Below are positions 1 through 4,426 of a stretch of DNA of 6,489 nucleotides, piece by piece (position 1 is the stretch's first letter; the number at the start of each line of letters is the position of its first letter). Source of the DNA: Solirubrobacterales bacterium. Lineage in GTDB: Bacteria; Actinomycetota; Thermoleophilia; Solirubrobacterales; Solirubrobacteraceae. The translations under genes were made by a program, and so were the position numbers. Under the pieces are notes generated by a model, which saw nothing but the letters and a program-made list of their open reading frames with translations, was not told where the DNA came from and did no database searches. Location of the stretch: NCBI GenBank assembly GCA_009781575.1, contig WQXW01000106.1:1-6489 (forward strand), given 5' to 3'.

Positions 1-3000
1 CAGGCGGCTTGATTTCGGGAGGTGGTGTGATGTTGGGTCGATTCACCACGTGATGCACCACAGGCGCCGGGGGTGGAAGAGAGAGATGGGTGACGGGAGC
101 GGAGGGGCTCGGTTCCGTGGGTTCCGGACCGAAGGAGAGTGGCAGCCCCAGTTCTGTGCTCAACCCCCTGGGCGGCGGGTTCCTCAGCGGTACCGTGCCA
201 CACGGATACTCGACCGAGCCGCCCTGCACCCTGATCGGCTCGGAGTATGTGAGCCCGCCGGCGGTGATCGAGATCACCGTGGTGCCTTCGTTGTATGCGC
301 ACAGCAGGCCCGACTGCTCGCGCGGCACCGGCTGGCCGTGTTCGTTGATCGGCTCACCCTGCCGATTCGCCTGGAAGCGCCCGCCGGGGAGCAGTTCGCC
401 GCCCGCGTCGCGCGGTTCGTCGGCGATCGGCAGCCTGTTGGCGCCCAGTTCCACCTGGCGCGGGTTGCCGGAGGCGGCTTCGCGGGCGACGAAGCCCGCG
501 ATGTCCGGTTTGGAGGAGGTGAACGTGTAGTCGCTCGCCACCGCGTACGGGCAGTTGGAGCCCTCGCAGTTGAAGGGAATCGCTTCATAGGGTCGCGGTC
601 CGCGCAGCGGTCGTCCGCCGGCGCCGTTCGCGGCCCTGCCGCTCGCGGGCAGGCGCGCGAGCGCTTCAAAGAGCGCCACGTGGCTGCGGCGCAGCAGCAC
701 CCCGTCGGTCGCGTCGAGTGCGAGCTGGCCGATGTTGGGCTCCAGGCGCGCGCTCACCGGCGCCACGTCGCTCGCGGGGTTGCGCGCGGCCGCGTTCACT
801 TCCACCAGCATGAAGCCGCTGGAGACGAGCGAGTCGGCCACCGGCGAGGACGGCGGCGCGGAGTAGCCGAGCGCGCCGCTGCCGAACGCGGGGATGCGCG
901 CGCTGCCGTAGCGCACTTCGGTCTGGATGTTGACGCCCGGGTAGTCGAATATGTAAGCTGACGCCCCGCCCTGCACGAGGATCGCCGACACCGTGCCCGC
1001 GTCGCTCGCCTCCACCGGCAGCGGACCTTCCGAGTTGCGGTCCGGCAGCGCGAAGTCGAGCGCGGCGTTGCCCATCACGATCGCGGGCACCTGCAACTGC
1101 GTCTTCGCTTCGCTGAGCCGGGATTCGAGCCACACGCGCTGTTCGGGCCCGAGCGCCCCGCTCGAGTAGTCGAGCACGATCACCATCACCGTGCCCTGCG
1201 CTCCTTCGGAGAGAAAGGAGTAATAGGCGCCGGTGCCTTCGGGCCCGTAGCCGTGCAGGGCGTTGATGAACGGCTCGAGGCCCCGCCCGGGCGCCACGTC
1301 GCTGGGCGCGGCGGCGACGTGCACCGGCAGCGGCGCGGCGGCACCGAGCAGCTGCGCGTAGCGCGCGAGCTCGCGGTCGAAGTCGTCCGCGCTCAGCGAG
1401 GAGGATTCGGCGGAGAGCCGTTCACCTGTGTAGAGAAAGCCGCGCAGGCCCCCGGGGGAGCCCGCCGAGATCTGCCGGGCGCTCTGCAGGGCGTGGGTCA
1501 GCAGCACGTCGGGTCCCAAGCCCTCGTTCGCCGCGTCGGCGCACAGATAACCGCACGCCGCGCCGCCCCCGACCGCGAAGGTGGCCACGCTGGGGTTGGT
1601 CTGGATCGTGGCCGGCGCGTCGCCACCCACTGCGGGCGCCTCTGTGCCGAAGCGCATCGCCGCCGCAGTCTGGAAGGGGTCGTGCGGCGTTGGACTCAGG
1701 CGGGTGTTGTCGGTCTGCCCGCCGACCGCGAGCCCCGACTGCCCCGTCGGGTCCACCAGCAGCGCCAGCACCGGGTCGGGGCGGATCGGCAGATCGTGCG
1801 GTTCCCTGCTCCCCTGGGCCGGCATCCCGAGCGCCATGTGCTCCATGTCGCGCCAGCCCGACGCGGTCTCCTGCAGCAGGTAGCCGCTGCTGGGGATCGG
1901 GTCCGCGCCCGCGTGCGGCGGCGGGCGCCCCGGCGCGGCCAGGGGCAGCGCGTCTTCGAAGTACGCGGTTTCGTTGGTGCCGACCTGCGCGGGATTGTGC
2001 GCGCCGTCGAGGTCGATCGAGACGAGCGCGCGCACCGCGCCCGCGGCGTCCCGGTAGGCGCCGAGCGCCGCGATGTTCTGCGCCTCCGGGAGCGGCGCCG
2101 CGGAGAAGCGCCACGGGCCGGCGGCGGAGTCGCGCTCGATCACGAGGCCCGGGCCGGCGGCCGCCGCCCCGCCGTCGGGCAGGCCCGCGACCTTGGAGAG
2201 CACGTCGTCGCCGGGGTAGGGGAGCGTTGCCAGCAGCGCGCTCGCCGCGGGGTCGACGTGCCACCCCGTGCCGTCTTCCACGGCGAGTCCCCCGCTCTCG
2301 ACCTCCCCACTCCCGTCTTTCACCAGCGCGCGGTAGCTCGCGAGCGCCTCACCGCCCGCGAAGGCCACCGAGGTGAAGTTCACATCCTGCAGCCCTTCGG
2401 GCAGCGCTTCCTGCGTCCACGTCTTGCCATAGCGCAGCAGCACGCCCTGCTTGCCCACGGCGTAGCCGCGGTTGGGGTCGGCGGGCGAGAAGGCGACCGC
2501 GGAGAGGTTGCCGATGAAGTTGTACGGCGTGGCGGGATCGGGCTCCCACAGGCCGGTGTCGGCGCGCCACAGCCACATCGTGCCGTTGTCGCCAACGGCG
2601 TATGCGCGGCCGCGTTCGGGCCACGCGACGCCGCGCAACGTCGCCTGTTCGCCGGAGGCTCCGTAGAGCGATTCCGCGCGCCAGCCCTCGTTCGGGATGT
2701 AGCGCCCGATCTCGCCCCCCACTCCGACAGCGATCGCTTCGGCGTTCGGGTCTCCGGGCGCGGTCCCGGGCGCCTGCGCCACCGCCAGCAGCGGGCGCCC
2801 GAAGGGGACCGGCTCCTCCTGCAGGCGATCGCCCTGCGCACTTTCACCGGCCCGCACCAGCTGCGCATTGCCCTCGCTGTCCTGACCGCCCTCCGGGCTG
2901 CCCTGGCCGATCCAGCCGCTCTGCGGCGCGCCGAAGGCCGAGCCCGACGCCGGCGACGGCTCGGCTCCGGTGCCGGGCGTGTAGGCGAATTCACCCCCGG

Positions 3001-4423
3001 TCGCGGGTGAGAGCTCGAGCATCGCGCCTGTCAGCATCGGCGTGATGATGCGCGTGCCCGATTCCGCGGCGGAGGCGCCGGGCCACGCGAAGCTCTGGTA
3101 GGTGGCGGGGAAGCGCGCGCCGAGCGTGTGCGTGCACCCCGCTTCGGTCGAGGTCGGGTAGCACCACGTGCCCGCCGCGCTCGCTTGCAGGCTCGCCGTC
3201 GCGGATCCGCCGCCGCTCGTTTCGGGCGCGGGCAGCACGAGCTCGGTCACCGAGGTCTGCGTGCTCGCCGCGCCGAGCCGCGCGTGGAAGTCGACCCACA
3301 CGCCCTGCGCGCTCACCGTCAGCATCGGCGCACCGGGCGCCAGCGGCGTCCCCTGCGCGAGCAGCCCCCCGGCGGCCGGTTCCTCCTGCCTCCACGCAAA
3401 GCCCGGCGCTCGCGGCGAGCGCACCCGCCGAAACAGCGCTAGGCGATCGGGGGCGACGCTGGTGCCTTCGCCGGTGTACGCGGCCAGCAGCCAGCAGCTC
3501 TGCGCCGCGCCCGCGCCGGCGCCCGCGCCCGAGCCCCCGGCCGTCGCGCCACACGCCAGCGCCTCGGGAGTGAAGCGGGGTTCGCCCGTGCTGGGTCCTT
3601 CGAGCGGCTCGCGGGTCCACTGCGAGCCGTCGTAGTGCAGTACGCCGGGTTGCAGCTGGCCCGGCGCAGTCGCGCCGGGCGCGGTCGAAGAGACGGCCGG
3701 CGGAGAGGATCCTTCCGCGGGCGCCGCGGGCGGTGGCGCGCCGTCGTCGTAGGGGGCGATCAGCATGCCTGTCACCGGGGTGCCCCCACCGGCTTGGGAG
3801 TTCTCTTCGGTCGCCGCGAAGGGCGTCGTGGCGCCGTTGGGCGCGCGTTCGGGAGGCAGCGATTCCCCCGCTGCGAGCAGTTCGCTCGGCGGCGGGGGCG
3901 CGAGGCGCATGTGCCCATCGGGCTCGCGGATCACGGCGCCCGCGTCGGTGAGCAGCGCCACGCCGCCGTCGGCGGTCACGCGCCCGCCGAGCGGTCCCAG
4001 CACGCTCGGCAGGTAGTTGTTCGGCTTGATCAGCGGCCCGCCGTTCTGCCCGCTCGGCAGCGGCACCACCTCCCAGCCCGCCGCGTCGGTGTAGCGCAGC
4101 AGCACAGTCTGATCGGCGTATGGCACACCGCCAACGAGCGTGGGCACGTCGCCGAGCTCACCGTAGGCCCACGTTTCGCCCGGCTGCCCGCCCGGCGCGG
4201 CGCCGAGCACGACCAACCCCGTGGCCGGCAGGCCCAGCACCGGTTCGTAACGGTCGGCGGCAGTCGGGGGCGAGCCGGCGAGCTGCGCAGCGCTCGCCGC
4301 GGCGGCGCGCGCGCCGAGGGAGTGCGCAAACGCGGAGTGCGGGCCGGCCTGACCGGAACCGAGTCTCAGCGCGATCAGCGCCGCGAGCGCGAGCGCGCCG
4401 CAGAGGCGAGCGGCCGGTCTCAT
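1..4423 (-). CDS. Very large exported multidomain protein: signal peptide, beta-propeller, metallophosphoesterase-like, Ig-like and Pro-rich tail (3' end off window)
   Basis: An uninterrupted frame of 1474 codons runs from ATG at 4421-4423 to the left edge with no stop, so the C-terminus is missing. The start is supported by an immediate signal peptide (basic MRPAAR, then a hydrophobic core to about residue 19). Domains in order: propeller-like region, about 60-955, with YAVGxxG repeats best seen at 563-704; metallophosphoesterase-like region, about 957-1125; a link region, about 1145-1260; an Ig-like domain with Cys, about 1284-1410; a Pro-rich tail from 1414. Stretches such as SFAWPG (about 443), SGWIGQG, SAYIFDYPG (about 1155) and CGTVPL (1408) recall a family of large uncharacterised proteins I associate with Solirubrobacterales; this is memory, not a search. 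The protein probably sits at the cell surface or is secreted. The phosphoesterase part appears to lack catalytic residues, so a binding or structural role is more likely than catalysis. Function unknown. Confidence 0.9.
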   Translation of the reverse strand, partial: MRPAARLCGALALAALIALRLGSGQAGPHSAFAHSLGARAAAASAAQLAGSPPTAADRYEPVLGLPATGLVVLGAAPGGQPGETWAYGELGDVPTLVGGVPYADQTVLLRYTDAAGWEVVPLPSGQNGGPLIKPNNYLPSVLGPLGGRVTADGGVALLTDAGAVIREPDGHMRLAPPPPSELLAAGESLPPERAPNGATTPFAATEENSQAGGGTPVTGMLIAPYDDGAPPPAAPAEGSSPPAVSSTAPGATAPGQLQPGVLHYDGSQWTREPLEGPSTGEPRFTPEALACGATAGGSGAGAGAGAAQSCWLLAAYTGEGTSVAPDRLALFRRVRSPRAPGFAWRQEEPAAGGLLAQGTPLAPGAPMLTVSAQGVWVDFHARLGAASTQTSVTELVLPAPETSGGGSATASLQASAAGTWCYPTSTEAGCTHTLGARFPATYQSFAWPGASAAESGTRIITPMLTGAMLELSPATGGEFAYTPGTGAEPSPASGSAFGAPQSGWIGQGSPEGGQDSEGNAQLVRAGESAQGDRLQEEPVPFGRPLLAVAQAPGTAPGDPNAEAIAVGVGGEIGRYIPNEGWRAESLYGASGEQATLRGVAWPERGRAYAVGDNGTMWLWRADTGLWEPDPATPYNFIGNLSAVAFSPADPNRGYAVGKQGVLLRYGKTWTQEALPEGLQDVNFTSVAFAGGEALASYRALVKDGSGEVESGGLAVEDGTGWHVDPAASALLATLPYPGDDVLSKVAGLPDGGAAAAGPGLVIERDSAAGPWRFSAAPLPEAQNIAALGAYRDAAGAVRALVSIDLDGAHNPAQVGTNETAYFEDALPLAAPGRPPPHAGADPIPSSGYLLQETASGWRDMEHMALGMPAQGSREPHDLPIRPDPVLALLVDPTGQSGLAVGGQTDNTRLSPTPHDPFQTAAAMRFGTEAPAVGGDAPATIQTNPSVATFAVGGGAACGYLCADAANEGLGPDVLLTHALQSARQISAGSPGGLRGFLYTGERLSAESSSLSADDFDRELARYAQLLGAAAPLPVHVAAAPSDVAPGRGLEPFINALHGYGPEGTGAYYSFLSEGAQGTVMVIVLDYSSGALGPEQRVWLESRLSEAKTQLQVPAIVMGNAALDFALPDRNSEGPLPVEASDAGTVSAILVQGGASAYIFDYPGVNIQTEVRYGSARIPAFGSGALGYSAPPSSPVADSLVSSGFMLVEVNAAARNPASDVAPVSARLEPNIGQLALDATDGVLLRRSHVALFEALARLPASGRAANGAGGRPLRGPRPYEAIPFNCEGSNCPYAVASDYTFTSSKPDIAGFVAREAASGNPRQVELGANRLPIADEPRDAGGELLPGGRFQANRQGEPINEHGQPVPREQSGLLCAYNEGTTVISITAGGLTYSEPIRVQGGSVEYPCGTVPLRNPPPRGLSTELGLPLSFGPEPTEPSPSAPVTHLSLPPPAPVVHHVVNRPNITPPPEIKPP
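2..184 (-). other. Proline-rich tail of the large protein
   Basis: Residues from about 1414 to the last visible codon. After CGTVPL the sequence becomes rich in Pro, Ser and Val with no predicted strands: RNPPPRG, PEPTEPSPS, LPPPAPVVHHVV, ITPPPEIKPP. It resembles a cell-wall-spanning or linker segment, commonly placed before a transmembrane anchor or a further domain. What follows lies left of the window. Confidence 0.65.
194..574 (-). other. Ig-like (Big-type) domain with cysteine pairs
   Basis: Residues about 1284-1410 of the large protein. The start, CEGSNCPYAVASDYTFTSS with a following KPDI, and the end, SGLLCAYNEGTT then ITAGGLTYSEPIRVQ, match the beta-strand pattern of bacterial Ig-like surface domains, in which a 'G-T-T-x-I-x-I-x-A-G-G' strand precedes the last strand. 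Cysteines at 1286, 1291, 1375 and 1408 could form two disulphides (pairing inferred). Such domains usually act as stalks or adhesive modules of exported proteins. Confidence 0.6.
1055..1555 (-). other. Metallophosphoesterase-like region, apparently degenerate
   Basis: Residues about 957-1123 of the large protein. The order resembles calcineurin-like phosphoesterases of secreted type: CGYLCAD (957), a buried strand then PDVLL (971), FLYTGERL, an ELARYAQLLG helix, the PVHVAAAPSD strand (1033-1042) where active enzymes carry GNHD/E, GAYYSF, then VMVIVLDYSSGALGPEQ (1079-1095) and a W-L helix, then VPAIVMGNAALD (1112-1123) where active enzymes carry a GHxP/GHxH motif. The Asn-His pair and the downstream His are missing, so metal-dependent catalysis is doubtful. 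The fold assignment is from pattern resemblance and is moderate. Confidence 0.55.
2312..2737 (-). repeat. YCF48/BNR-like propeller repeats in the large protein
   Basis: Residues about 563-704. The pattern [AY]-AVG-x-x-G-x-x-x-R/L-Y/W occurs at 563 (AIAVGVGGEIGRY), 607 (AYAVGDNGTMWLW) and 653 (GYAVGKQGVLLRY), 44 and 46 residues apart. Interleaved with it is L/F-x-x-VA-W/F at 596, 640 and 683 (LRGVAW, LSAVAF, FTSVAF), and a W-x-x-E-x-L strand follows two of the AVG motifs. This is typical of YCF48-like or BNR-type propeller blades. More diverged copies of the AVG motif appear at about 896 (SGLAVGG) and 948 (TFAVGGG). Confidence 0.75.
3494..3553 (-). repeat. Gly/Ala low-complexity loop bounded by two cysteines
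   Basis: Residues 291-310 of the large protein: an alternating Gly-Ala run lies between C291 and C310, followed by a WLLAAY beta-strand-like segment. The run probably forms a flexible loop between two propeller strands, possibly closed by a disulphide since the protein is exported. The GC-rich repeat is prone to length change between strains. Confidence 0.6.
4325..4423 (-). other. Predicted Sec signal peptide of the large protein
   Basis: Residues 1-33. A short n-region with three Arg (2, 6 and the later 20) precedes an Ala/Leu-rich hydrophobic core (about 8-19). Two plausible small-residue cleavage sites follow, near GQA (26) and SAFA (33). C8 lies inside the hydrophobic core, not in a lipobox, so a lipoprotein is unlikely. 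There is no twin-arginine motif. Cleavage site uncertain. Confidence 0.75.
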
Positions 4424-4426
4424 CTA
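4421..4426 (-). promoter_or_regulatory. TAG/ATG junction: stop and start directly abutting, in frame
   Basis: On the minus strand the TAG stop of the propeller gene is followed with no intervening base by the ATG of the large gene, in the same reading frame. The roughly 30 bases upstream (within the first gene) contain no convincing GGAGG-like ribosome binding site. The arrangement suggests that ribosomes finishing the first gene restart on the second (translational coupling), giving co-ordinated output. This is inferred from layout only. Confidence 0.7.

Noticed and set aside
50..961. Plus-strand open frame (303 codons) opposite the Ig-like and Pro-rich region
   Set aside because: The composition is that of a GC-rich shadow frame, and the opposite strand encodes recognisable domains.
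1055..1555. Calling the large protein an active metallophosphoesterase
   Set aside because: The GNHD/E and GHxP-type metal-ligand motifs cannot be found in the expected places, so an enzymatic product name would overstate the evidence.
1422..2264. Minus-strand shifted open frame (280 codons) in the large gene
   Set aside because: Same reason: an out-of-frame, Arg/Gly/Ala-rich translation inside a domain-bearing frame.
1253..3010. Long plus-strand open frame (585 codons) opposite the large gene
   Set aside because: Its translation is Arg/Gly/Val-rich with no domains, it lies wholly antisense to a well-supported coding frame, and long antisense frames are expected at this GC content.
4424..4426. 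The TAG as a nonsense mutation making one broken gene
   Set aside because: The codons right after it encode a good signal peptide starting with ATG, which is what a separate exported protein would have. It remains possible only if relatives show a fusion without the signal sequence.
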